Shown here: positions 38,082-48,545 of the stretch, piece by piece | Position numbering within the stretch: position 1 is the first letter of the stretch | How the letters are laid out: every line of letters starts with the position of its first letter | Assembly (NCBI GenBank): GCA_900074885.1 | Contig: FJUW01000006.1 | Span: 622,512-686,511, forward strand | DNA: 64,000 nt | Direction: 5' to 3' | Source of the DNA: Rhynchosporium graminicola | Lineage: Eukaryota > Ascomycota > Leotiomycetes > Helotiales > Ploettnerulaceae | Program-made: the position numbers and the translations under genes | The notes under the pieces: model-generated | What the model was told of the DNA's origin: nothing | Seen by the model: the letters and a program-made list of their open reading frames with translations, nothing else | Databases searched by the model: none

Positions 38082-38265
38082 TATAAGGGTTAAGCCCTTA
38101 GGGTATAATACTAGTATTACTAGCACGACTCGCTGACTAAGGCTCGGTTAAGCCTTAGCACTATATACCTTTTCTTGCGGCTTCCGGTCAGATTCTTACT
38201 CTCTCCTTATCGAACTTATTAAATACTACTATGAACCCTCGTGTATATATTATTCACCCGTGACA
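38082..38265 (+). repeat. 3' LTR of C
   Basis: It is 184 bp, ends CGTGACA, and is followed by the target duplication CTATA (38266-38270). It is less mutated than the 5' LTR. Confidence 0.94.
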
Positions 38266-38560
38266 CTATATATCCTTATTAGAAAAAGTACTACTAGAAT
38301 CACTACTAGCCCTAAAGATATACGCTAAACTAGTTAACCTACTTATAGAATACGATATAGAGGAACTACTAGACTATTAGTATAAACGAGGTATTATTAG
38401 ATACTTAGTAAAATAGAAGAACTACTTATATTCGGAAAATATATAAGAACTTAAGTTAAGCTTTTACTACTTAGTATTACTAGCTAATTTCTATTAATAA
38501 AACCTAGATCTACTTAGAGTAAGTCCGTAGAGTCGAAAGGAAAGTTAATTATCGGGTCGA
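38266..38560 (+). pseudogene. Element B pol end: chromodomain relic
   Basis: Immediately after C the B frame resumes with S-L-L-E, so F-H-I and S-L-L-E are adjacent once C and one CTATA are removed. A chromodomain with I-I-R-Y-L-V-K and S-E-N-I motifs follows. This placement confirms that 1-2035, 9821-11129 and 38271-39651 are one element. Confidence 0.85.
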
Positions 38561-39130
38561 ACGAGAGGTCGATAGGGACGTCGGAACTAGAGGGTTCCGC
38601 GCCTGCTAGCTTAGTGTCTTTAGGCGCTTTCTCTCTTTTCTATTTCTCTTTTTCTTCTTTCTCTAAAGCTTTAAGAGCGTTAAGCTTAGCTATTAAATTT
38701 AAACTAGTAGTAATTATCTTTTGCCGCCTTTCGTATAAGAAACGTTTCTGTTTCTTTAACCTTGCGATTCGCGTATAGAACTTAGCTATAGCTAAGTCTT
38801 ACTTATCCTCTAGTTTTTCGATTTAGGAATCTAGACTTTCCTATTCAGAAGCTATAGGTATCCGGTTCCTTATACGAATATCGCAGGATTTATTTAGTCG
38901 GGCGTAACGACTATATCTAGTTAGTTTAGGATCGCGAGGCGATATATACTCTTTATATTCTGCTTTTTTATATCTAGTATATAGTATTATAATCTTACTA
39001 CTTAATTCTATTTATCTTCCGAGTGTAATATAATCAACTCGTTTAGTTAAGCGTTCGAAGGGTATAATAAAAGAAGAAGATAGCTATAAGTAGTTATCGA
39101 TATTTCCTTAGGTATACTTGAGCGTAGGGA
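38513..39130 (-). pseudogene. Antisense reading frame of element B with coiled coil
   Basis: On the strand opposite to pol, starting near the LTR and reading back to the pol end, one frame is open apart from a few TAA/TAG codons. It encodes a basic region, then a charged heptad-like stretch (R-I-A-R-L-K-K-Q-K-R-F-L and an E-K-E-E-K-E-K run) likely to form a coiled coil. The tail is acidic, Pro/Ser-rich and ends S-F-D-P-I-I-N-F-P-F-D. Such coiled-coil proteins with acidic tails are, from memory, common among hypothetical proteins near fungal LTR elements. The function is unknown. It differs from the antisense frame of family A. Confidence 0.55.
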
Positions 39131-39151
39131 TACGCTAAGATAGAAAGGGAA

Positions 39152-39651
39152 TAGTATCACGAACTAGCGTAGTTCTTAGTACTAAAAACTGTCCTAGCAC
39201 TAGAATACTAATAGTACTACTTAGTAGTATATACTAGACGAGTTTTAGTACCAGAAAAGAGTTAGTACTATTAGAGGAAAGGCACTAACATAGTTATAGT
39301 ATAAACTAGCGAGTAGTACTATACGCCTATCTGTATTATAGTAATAATAGTATTATAGCTATAAGTGATCTAGGATCACATGATATACTAGACTACTAGA
39401 TAGGTCGCGAGAGCTTACACGCTCTGTAAGACAGTCTTATATAGCTAGCATAAGGGAACGAAAGTTCTATATAAGACTAGCACTTCTGCTATTAGATAGG
39501 AGCTTCGTGCTCAAATTCATATAGTAATTAACACTTACTTATAATATCTTAATTCTATTTAAGAACCGAATTTCTTATTTACTTTACTTTATAGCTAATA
39601 CTAACCGACGAGCCTGTACACCGCGTACCAGTCAGAACCAGGAACGTTACA
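39152..39651 (+). repeat. 3' LTR of element B (500 bp)
   Basis: It begins TAGTATCACG (former TG) right after a purine tract (AGATAGAAAGGGAA) and ends GGAACGTTACA. The 5' LTR and target duplication lie outside the window, so the left border is inferred from the purine tract and the right from the terminal CA. Confidence 0.75.
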
Positions 39652-39862
39652 AATATCTCCTACTATATTGCCCCTTTTTCAACTTAATTGAAGAGAGTTT
39701 CGCAGATCTAAAGGCGTAGATTAGAAGAAATTAGAAGTGGAAATAATATACCTAGGAGGAGTCTGAAAGCTTCTTAATACTAGCTATACGTATAGTTGGA
39801 ATTAGAGCTAAAGCTCAACGTAGAGTAAGGGCATATTTTCGCTATTATAGGTACTAAGGTCT

Positions 39863-39946
39863 TGAAGAAGAAGAAGAAGAAGAAGGTATATAAATAGCTA
39901 TAATTACTAGAAATTTGCTCTCTACTCCTCCTCCTCCTCCTCCTCT
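39863..39946. repeat. GAA and CTC microsatellites
   Basis: A run of GAA triplets (39863-39886) and a run of CTC triplets (39924-39946) lie in opposite purine/pyrimidine sense about 40 bp apart. Confidence 0.85.
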
Positions 39947-40139
39947 TCTATAGTTTTTTGTACTTCTTACTGATTATACTACCTCTTAAATGCTTTCAAA
40001 TTTAACTTTATAACCTTTAAGACTCCAGCTTTAATTCTAAGCTCTATGCCCTCTCTAATCGTTATCTCTAATATTATAGCTATATTATACTCTTACTCTA
40101 TAAATATCTTAATAGCGAAGTCGAATTACGAAGCTATAG

Positions 40140-41540
40140 AAGCTTTAGAGAGTAGTAAGAGCTTATAAAGAAATGTTTTCAGCGCAAATAATACCTCTTC
40201 AGAATTACTACTACTACGTAGTAAGCTCGACTCTCGCAGATCTACTATCGATAGATACTTACTCCTAGCTCTCTTCTATAGTCAATTTAGAGGTAATTAA
40301 GGTTCAGGCAGTCGATATTCATAGTCTAGAGGAGGTATATTAAGTTAAGGGTATATCGGAGGTTAAAAATAGCCCTATAGGCTAGGAGTATAAGAAGACT
40401 ATACCGGAGGAAGTTAAGGAGGTTATATTATAGGGTACTGATATAGGAAGCTATTTAGAGGCTAATAAGGCGTCTGCAGAGGCTATTAGGCTCCTATTCG
40501 ACGTTCCGGTAATAAAGATAAATCATAGTAAGACTCTCTCTTCTTCTTCTTCTTCTCTCTTCTCTCCTTTACTTCTTCTGCCTCTCGACGCCTAGTAAGC
40601 TCTCTTAATAAGTCTCCTCTATAAAGTATAGAAGGCTTATTAATTATAGTAACTCCTTCTTTAATATTATAGCCCTAGCGAGTTAAATCAGCTCCTAAAA
40701 GGTAATAGTACTTATTATCATTTACTTAGTAAAAGCGAGTAGTTGAACTATAAGAGCTAACTTTATAAGCTTATAGTACTTAAATTAAGGTTAAGAGCTC
40801 CTTAAAGGTTCCTTTTTCGGCTTAATAGCTTAGTTTCTCCTCCTCTATTAACTATACTATCGCTATACGAGGTTTCTTAGGCTTTAGCACCTCCTCTCTC
40901 TCCTCTCTCAGATCTCTATATATACGCTTTAGAATAGTAATAATTAGAGGCTTTACTAGTACTAGATCTTTCTATAGAGGTCGAACTATACTCTAAGGAG
41001 TTAAGAAAATACTAAAGAAAATCTAGAGTCTGAGTATCTTCTCCTTACCTTTAGCTCCCTAGTTTGAAACTCGTTTAATAATATAGTCGAAATCAGCTGA
41101 ATTACTAATATCTACCTCAGTCGGATTGCTATTAGCTCTATACGTAGCGTACTAGTAAGTATAATCTCTTATTAGGCTGGAAATACCCTTTGAATTAATA
41201 GTATTATCTGCTACCTCTCTAGTAGTCTCCTTAATTGATTAGTAAGTATATCCCTCCTCTCCTAGCTTATTTGAAACACTACTAATTATACTACTAATAC
41301 GCTCGCTATCTAGGTAGTATCGAATTTCCAACTCTATAACCTATATAATAATCTGCGGAAGCGAAGAAGAGAGTATAATCGATTTAGGTAGAGGTGGAGG
41401 CGTCGATTAGCTTGCTATAGCTGGTGCTAGTACTATAGCTGGTACTAGTACTAGTACTAGTACTATAGCTGGTACTATAGCTGCAACTGAGTCTATAGTA
41501 GGCTCAGTAGACTTAGTTTACAGTACTCTTGGTATTGATT
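40140..41540 (-). pseudogene. Long RIP-mutated minus-strand reading frame, unidentified
   Basis: Reading the minus strand from about 41540, a single frame of over 450 codons is interrupted only by TAA/TAG codons that fit mutated Gln or Trp. It starts with a Val/Ala/Met-rich repeat (over the minisatellite) and then a polar region. A conserved-looking stretch with L-V-L-V-K-P-L-I-I-T and L-L-G-A-D-L-T-R follows, and then a strongly basic segment (E-V-K-E-R-R-E-K-K-K-K-K). RIP is weaker than in the LTR elements. I do not recognise it. It may be a gene of another transposon or of a duplicated host family. Confidence 0.5.
41418..41482. repeat. Minisatellite with a GCTGGTACTA-like unit
   Basis: Imperfect repeats of TAGCTGGTACTAG and TAGTAC units lie inside the unidentified minus-strand frame, where they encode alternating Val, Leu, Pro and Ala. 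Confidence 0.8.
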
Positions 41541-41799
41541 TTCAGGGTTATTTTAGCTAGTTATACTAGCGCAGAAATTAGTCGAGTACGTAGTTTAGTC
41601 GATTTACGTCCTTTTGGAGCTTTTGTACTAATCTTGGAAGTAGATTTAGGAGGTATAGCCGTAGACTGAATATATACTCTATAGATTAAGAGCTTCAAAA
41701 AGAAGTAGTTTAGAGGCAAATCGGTATAGTATTCACAGAGCTTTAGTAGTTTCTAGTTCTGATAATTATAGCATATTAATATTTAGTAGGGTTCACACT

Positions 41800-44700
41800 A
41801 AAAGGCGGTGTACCGGCGTTATTTACTGAAGAATCACGCTAAACCGAAGAATAGCTTATAAATGACCCGCGGTTTACGGGCTTCGGGAGCTTGTGCGGTG
41901 TTCTCTTCGCCCATGATGGCGAGGAGGGCGCAGGATGGATACACCATCATGGCTTGTATGTAAATTGAGTCGTTGGGTTACCACTTACCAGAGTTTTATA
42001 TATCAGGCATGAGGATGATATAGCTTATGTTTCATACTGGTATCATATATACAAATAAGACCGACTCAAAGCTCTTCGATTGTGGCGCTGGAAAGGCGTT
42101 GCTGCACACAGCTTACGAAGCTCAATCTCCGTACACTTCGATGCACCCTATTCAGATTACCAGATCATGCTTGCGGCTCGCAGTAGGACAATATTCTGGA
42201 AGAGTCAACATGATGCTGTATGTTGGCCCCCTACCTAAGCCAGAAAAAAAGTGGCCGCCGATCAAGTTAAGCTGAGCCCGCTTTGTGAAAAATAGCCAGA
42301 TCAGGCTTCATGACTTTGCATTGCTTCCAAACTTCCAATCTACATGGAATTACTTACGATAGATCTGTGTTCCTTTTCGAATATCAAATCATGACTTTGA
42401 CCGAGTCGCATCGTGAAGACACCACCTGTAGGCTGCCACCCTTCATACCCAGTCCCGCCATAATTTTTCCTCATTGGGTTATTATTTCTCAGAATGGACT
42501 CGGTGTCGATGCTATTGATGAAAGACTCCCAGCCCAGACTTATTAGCCAACGAGACACAATCCTGCATCATGTTTCCCAGCAAGAGACGAGAAGAGCCAA
42601 AACTTCCAAAAAGTAACAATCGGGCCGCCTTCTGTTGCGCTCGGTTCGTGAGCTATTATCTGAAGTCTGTGTGGTGTAGACAGTCTGAACATGGTAGCTG
42701 CGGCATTCGCACGAACGGGGTTCCGCGGGCCCCGGATGTTTGAGGATTGATGAACTCCTTGGGAAGAAAATCGAACGAGGAGCGCACTGGCTTCGAAGAA
42801 TATGGGTATGGAACATGAAAGAGAAACCGAGTGGGGTTTCCACTGTGCATCTTGAGTCTTGCCACGCACGTCGGGTAACACTGGTCGGTTTCCACGTCGT
42901 TTGGTGATATCAAGCTTCTTCCAAATCTTTGCGTCGTTCTTGTTTCGGCCTTGGAGTCTGGTCGGAAGGGGAGGTGTGATATCTGCCACTGTCTTGGGAA
43001 CCTAAAGATCAATATCAGTTTGCAAAGGGATGCAAGACTATTGAAAAAGGTACAACATGTCCTAAGATACGTTCACTAGATGAAAACTCTCCCGTGTACG
43101 AAAGATGTGGTACCTACTCTAAAGGTTTACTTAGCCGTGGCTGTATTCTAATAATTCAACTTTCCACGTTTCATCATTCAGTAACCGTACCTGTCATGCA
43201 TATGGCGGAATGGTATCACGGTTGTAGCTAGATGCGAATCAGTACTTTTGAGAGAAATATCAGAGGCTGGTCCCGGCTTACTGATCTAACTACGTGACCT
43301 TCTCCCACTCAGGCATAATTGCAAGTACTCGATTCATAGATAGCTCTGAGGATGGATTACTTGACCTCGAGCCTCAGGACTTATCTTGACGGTCGAATAG
43401 ATACAAAACTTCACAAAGCTAGCGGGAGTGATGAGCTGTCTTTCTCATGGAGCTTCTCAGAACGAGTTGGTAGGCAAGTGGGCTGGCGCGCAGGTTCGCT
43501 CGTGCCGAGCGACTCCAACCCGAAATCTCGTTCTCGTGGCTCTCAGCTTTTCTCTCCCTTTGGCACACATGGAAACATCGAAGACGAGAGGTCCACAAAC
43601 GTGTGCTGAAGCTGGAACTTGGGCCTACTCCGATTTCTAGCCAGCCATCTGATCCACTCGAGGTAAGCAACGTTGCTTCTGTTGTTGAGGAGCTTGCTTA
43701 CATCAAACAACACAAGCAATTCTGGTAGTGAATATATAGATTGGTTCTTGTTTCAAGCCCGGAAGTTAGAGGGAGAAATGTCTATTTTAGACCCTGCAGA
43801 CAACGAGTCAGTTCATAGAAACCAAACGAGCTTCCCAGCTTCGCGATGGTGATGGTAGTTATCTTCGTCCATCGGAGTTACATCGTAGATGTACTCTTCT
43901 GAGGCCTCCCAGGGGGCATGGGGACGTGTCTGGCTAAGGACTCATATGTACAGAGTATCGTACAACTCCTTAAAGGACAGCATCGGTGGTCCAATGGGCA
44001 GGTTAGCTACTGCGCCTGTCTCCGCCAGTTGAGATGGCTGCGCCAGAATCAATGAAACGGAGCATGCCCCTGATGCAGGTGGAGACCACCGTTTGACAAA
44101 GGAAAAATGAAAATTGACCTCTTTTGACCTTCCCCACGCCGAACTCCTGTAAGTATACATCCCAGCTTCGCGAGCGCACACGTGAAGCTTCCTTGTTCTG
44201 ATCATGAGCCAAACTTGTTCTTGACGTCTGAATCAGTGGATTCTCTGAGATTCACTTCTGCTGAGGAACATGATTGAGCAATAACTCAAGCTTCTATACT
44301 GTGTAATATTGACAATGGACATGATAAAAGACACGTACTTGGTACAGGCCCAAAGGATCAACCATTTGCTGTCTGTGCATAGCACTAGAACATTCCACTG
44401 TGCAAGGGGTATTGGCTGCTCAGCTAATCCGCTTTCTCTACCTTTCTATGTAAGGAGTAAATTCTGGGGCCTATAGCACAGACAACGAATGGTAGATCTT
44501 TACGGCCTGTACGAAGTAGCTCTGGCTCATGCATTTTCCACATTTCCATCCAGGCTAGTCCCGAAGCAGCTCACTAAGCGATGTTTTGTGTAAATTAATA
44601 TCAACACTGAGGATTACACCTTTCAAGGTGGCAGATCCCACAGCATGAAACTTGACGATATCTCGAAGTGCCAATCAAAATCTGTCAGAGCCGAACTCAT

Positions 44701-46458
44701 TTTATTGGTGCTGTCGATGCCTGCAATGTATTTATTTCTAACAGCCTTACTCACCAATGACCTTTCGATTCGGAGGCGTTGATCACGTGATCATGTATCT
44801 TGTTCGTTCCCTCACAAAGCGATATACGCTCACATATATATCATGCCTGCCTTACGCGATTCGGAGATTTATACCATATTTCAGGACCTATGATATCCGA
44901 TTATCTAATTCTCTCGATGAAAGTCTACTCTGCCAAGGAACAAGTTGTCACTATTATCCGCCTGGGCAACGCTGCCTAACTTCTCCTCACAAACCCACCG
45001 GTACGAAGAACCGAAGAAAGAAGCTTGATGAGTTGATGCTTGTATCAGATGAGCTGCCTATATTACAAGCACCAAGTAGCTAGGTACTTTTGGGCGTATA
45101 TAAGGCTCTGCCGTCCCGCACTCGCCGTGCTGTATTCCCTGTTTCAGCAGCGCCTCGATCAAGGTGTTCAAAGTATGGTATGCAAGGAACCCACCACCTT
45201 CCAATCTGTCGGTAACCAGATCCGTAGTTCGCATCACATGTATACATTTTCGTCGCTAATCGTGACGACGTCGACGTTTCGGACACAGTTGTGCTTGGCG
45301 TCTGAACACATTTGCAGGTGCTCGATGCCCATTCGAAAAAGTTATTTCTCCCAAATTCTTTTATCTTACTTCCGAACAGCAAAGGAACTCCGCGCGATTA
45401 TGACGTGGAACTAACTATTGGTTCAAGCATTGTCCCAGGTCTCACAGATCCTCCCACCATCGTATTCCGCTTCTATTTCTCAGATGCCGGCAGTGACTTC
45501 AGCCCTAGCTGAGGTCGAAGGCGGCTACATCCGATTCATCTGCGTCATAGAAGCCAAATACGCCACGATACTTTTGGAATAGTGGCTGGGAACAATTCTT
45601 AACTTCACATGTCCTTGTATGTTTCCCCGTATGGGAGCTAGTCGAGGCTCAAAATCGTGTGTGCGACTAGCCACGTAGTTTTCGGTACTTCGGTTACTCC
45701 TTTCCGATTATAGATGCGTATGCTGGGATATTTATTTGGGTCTTGCGTTCTGAAACTGCCACAACAATAATTCGATCCCTCGCATCCGAAACTAGTTATG
45801 GATAAAAAGGTTTTTTGAAGACTGGCTAATAAGCAGACGGTGTGGCAGGCCCCCACAAGTCACCTGCCGAGTTGGCATTGAATCCGGGGTTAATTTGGAT
45901 AATTCATGGATTCCTGAAAGCTGCTCAACACGCAGGACAAGTATGACCTGAATGTACTAGCATGTATATTTTCTAGAGTGTTAATGCTGGGTGAGGTCAA
46001 CGGCAGGAAAAACTCATTTCGGCGGCAATAATGCTCTGATCAAATATCAGGAGTCGGCCTTGGCAAAGCTCGACAGCCACACCGTACTTGAATGTGTGCT
46101 CCCTTTGGCCTTTATCTGCGCCAAAACCCTGGATGGAAGTCTCGTCCTGCTGAAAGATTGGAGAATGGCCCCACCCAACCATCTTCTCTGACATTGTGTG
46201 ACTTCGGATTGAGACTTCCCTCTTCGATCTCAGCTTCCGTAAACGACTGAATCCTTCGACCTAGCTGTACTCAGCATACTTACACGACTATCTACATGAT
46301 ATCAGACTTGGCATGATAACAGACTGGACGACACTGTCTCTTCAGCTGTCGTTATATATGTCCAAGTCCTACTCGATGTCTGTTCAAGCATTCAATATCT
46401 CAAAGCTTGACGAACGGCCCCATCTCGTAGATCATTTGCTTATCTGCTAGGGCCTGAC
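41800..46458. other. Gene-poor transition zone next to the repeat block
   Basis: At about 41800-41870 the sequence changes from CA/TG-depleted to normal composition. The following 4.6 kb holds many short open frames in all phases, none with a recognisable domain or convincing exon structure. The best candidate is listed separately (42843-42993). No tRNA or rRNA is seen. Part may be upstream regulatory sequence of the tmpA-like gene. Confidence 0.6.
42843..42993 (-). pseudogene. Possible isolated exon, uncertain
   Basis: On the minus strand a likely splice acceptor (GATCTTTAG) leads into a charged stretch beginning V-P-K-T-V-A-D-I-T-P-P. It is open for about 50 codons, and no clear upstream exon or continuation is visible. 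It could be a gene fragment or chance. It is not recognised. Confidence 0.2.
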
Positions 46459-48545
46459 ATGCCTCCGACATGGAACCACAGCGATTTGACACAGCCTGAA
46501 AAGGCCAACAGGGACTTTGATGATGTAGAAAAAGGGTTCTTCAATAGTATATCTCACTTGCCCACCCTCCCACCATCTGTACGTCTGGACGAGAAACCTC
46601 CGAGTTACATCGACTCAACACTATGGCCAACTTCACCAGTACATGAAGGCACGACACCTTTCTCAAGTGTACCAGTGTTAACCCTTTCATGGCCTGGTAA
46701 TAGCAAGCCACCGACACTCACACCCGTCGCTCCCAAGAAGCCAGTCAGGGAAAGTCGATGGATCCGAGCTCAGTTATGGTTCAATACCTATCGGAAATTC
46801 TTCACTTTCGTCACCTTGCTTAACCTGGCTGGCATTATCATGTTGTCGCTCGGTCGATTTCCCTATGCCGAGACACATACTGGAGCTTTGGTACTGGGAA
46901 ATCTTCTGGTTGCTGTCATGATGCGGAACGAACTGTTCCTGAGATTCCTATATCTGATTGCAATTTATGGTCTAAGAAGTGTATGTACTCCTGTCAAAAA
47001 CTTGATGCTCGGATATCTATATGTACTGACAGACTCAATGTCCTTAGTGGGCTCCAACATGGGTCAAGCTGTCCGTAACATCAATCTTGCAGCACGTCGG
47101 AGGTATTCACTCGGGATGTGCATTATCCGGGGCAGCGTGAGCTCATTCCCGAAGATAATTGCGCGTATGGCAAAGCTGACACATTGCACAGCTGGCTGGT
47201 GTACAAGGTCGTTGAAATCATACGGCATCGATCAGTACAACACCGAACTGTGATCGTGACTGGAATAATCACCAATGTCATGATCCTGACTTCAGTTCTT
47301 AGTGCTTTTCCATGGGTTCGAAAGTCAGTTTATCACAAATTTCCGCCTGGCTAGTAACTAAATTTCTCTTTAGCTATCATCACAACGTCTTCGAGAGGCA
47401 TCATCGCTTCATTGGGTGGCTAGGTCTTGCTGTAAGCAACTCGGTTTCCAATTCAGGGATGTCGCTGATGATTTCGAGTCTACCTGGTGCTTTGTTATTT
47501 TGGGAAACAGCTATGACATCAAGCACGGAGAATGGAGACATGACGCCCATTCTCTACTAAGCGCGCAGGAGTTATGGTTTGCATTATTTATGACTATCTT
47601 GTAAGTCATTCTATAACATGGATGTAGCTCATACTAACATCCAAAAGTATCCTCATTCCCTGGCTCACTCTCCGAAAAGTGCCAGTAGAAGTTGAAATTG
47701 TGAGATTCCACACCTCCAGCTTACTGCAAACAAATGCTGACATGAAATCTAGCCATCTCCGAAAGTCGCAGTCTTACGTTTCGATCGAGGTATTCAACAA
47801 GGTCTGTTAGGAAGAATCAGTCGTACTTCTATCATGGAATACCATGCATTTGGGATCGTCAGCGAGGGAACGAAGTCACCTTATCATTACATGATCTGTG
47901 GTGTACAAGGCGACTTCACAGAAAGTCTAGTACGAAATCCGCCAAAGTTTGTGTGGACTCGAGAGCTCAAATTTGGTATGCCTAGCTGTCTAAATCCCGG
48001 GTCATCTTTTGTGTCCGTGTATTCTGATAGGAAGTAGCTGGTGTTGGTCATGCATCTGCGATGTTTAAACGTGGGATTCGAATCTGTACCGGGACAGGCA
48101 TCGGAGCTGCGCTCTCGACTTGCATTCAAAATCCCAATTGGTACATATATCTTCATCATATGATTTGTTTCAAATTCTGACAAGACACAGGTTTCTGATC
48201 TGGATCGGCTCCGATCAGGAAAAGACTTTCGGCCCAACGATAGCAGGTCTAATCCACGACAACATACCGCCAGAACGGATGATACTCTGGGATTCTAAGA
48301 AACGCGGAGGAAGACCTGATACGATGCAACTACTCAAAGATACGTGGAAGAGTTTCGGAGCAGAGGTCATCTTCATTACTTCAAATATGAAGGGGAATGA
48401 TGAAATGATGCAGGGTTGTCATGCTGGTATGTCCACGTTTCTGCTTGTGTATACTTTCCGCGAGAGAACATCTCAGGTTTGAATGGATGACTGACATATC
48501 AAATCAGCTGGCTTACACGCCTTTGGCACTTTGTGGGACTTTTAG
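46459..48545 (+). CDS. tmpA-like: TmpA-like membrane flavoprotein (ferric-reductase-like)
   Basis: The product is predicted to be an integral membrane oxidoreductase of the TmpA family; Aspergillus nidulans TmpA is linked to control of asexual development. Ten exons are read: 46459-46980, 47048-47136, 47192-47323, 47374-47431, 47479-47600, 47648-47699, 47753-47975, 48038-48140, 48191-48426 and 48508-48545. All introns are GT-AG, 47-81 bp. They sum to 1,575 bases (524 aa), in frame throughout. Residues 1-105 are polar and likely cytosolic. Membrane segments start near residue 112. H-H-N-V-F-E-R-H-H-R-F gives candidate haem-ligand histidines, and the nucleotide-binding loop T-G-T-G-I-G-A is at about 417-423. 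The C terminus F-G-T-L-W-D-F is typical of the family. The gene is intact and is the first one beside the repeat block. The family call is from memory. Confidence 0.85.

Larger units (their letters stand above)
11135..38265 (+). mobile_element. Complete Gypsy element C (about 6.8 kb without nested insertions)
   Basis: Element C has 184-bp LTRs (11135-11318 and 38082-38265) and the target duplication CTATA (11130-11134 and 38266-38270) in the pol gene of element B. Its own body is split by A2 (inserted at 13711, in the reverse transcriptase) and by D (inserted at 35807). Subtracting these leaves 6,816 bp with gag, protease, RT, RNase H, integrase and a chromodomain. It is heavily mutated by RIP. 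Sequence of other elements accounts for about three quarters of the span. Confidence 0.9.

Noticed and set aside
1..41800. CRISPR-like or satellite array in the AT-rich block
   Set aside because: The repeats are LTRs and nested element copies with target duplications; no regularly spaced short repeats exist.
42027..46194. Many 60-150 codon open frames on both strands
   Set aside because: They overlap each other in several phases, show no domain, and do not join through good splice sites.
45991..46194. Mirror-image open frames of about 65 codons on both strands
   Set aside because: Both are short, without motifs, and fit the upstream region of the tmpA-like gene.
48071..48090. tRNA-like GATTCGAATC box
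   Set aside because: It is coding sequence of the tmpA-like gene and has no partner stems; no tRNA gene was found anywhere in the window.
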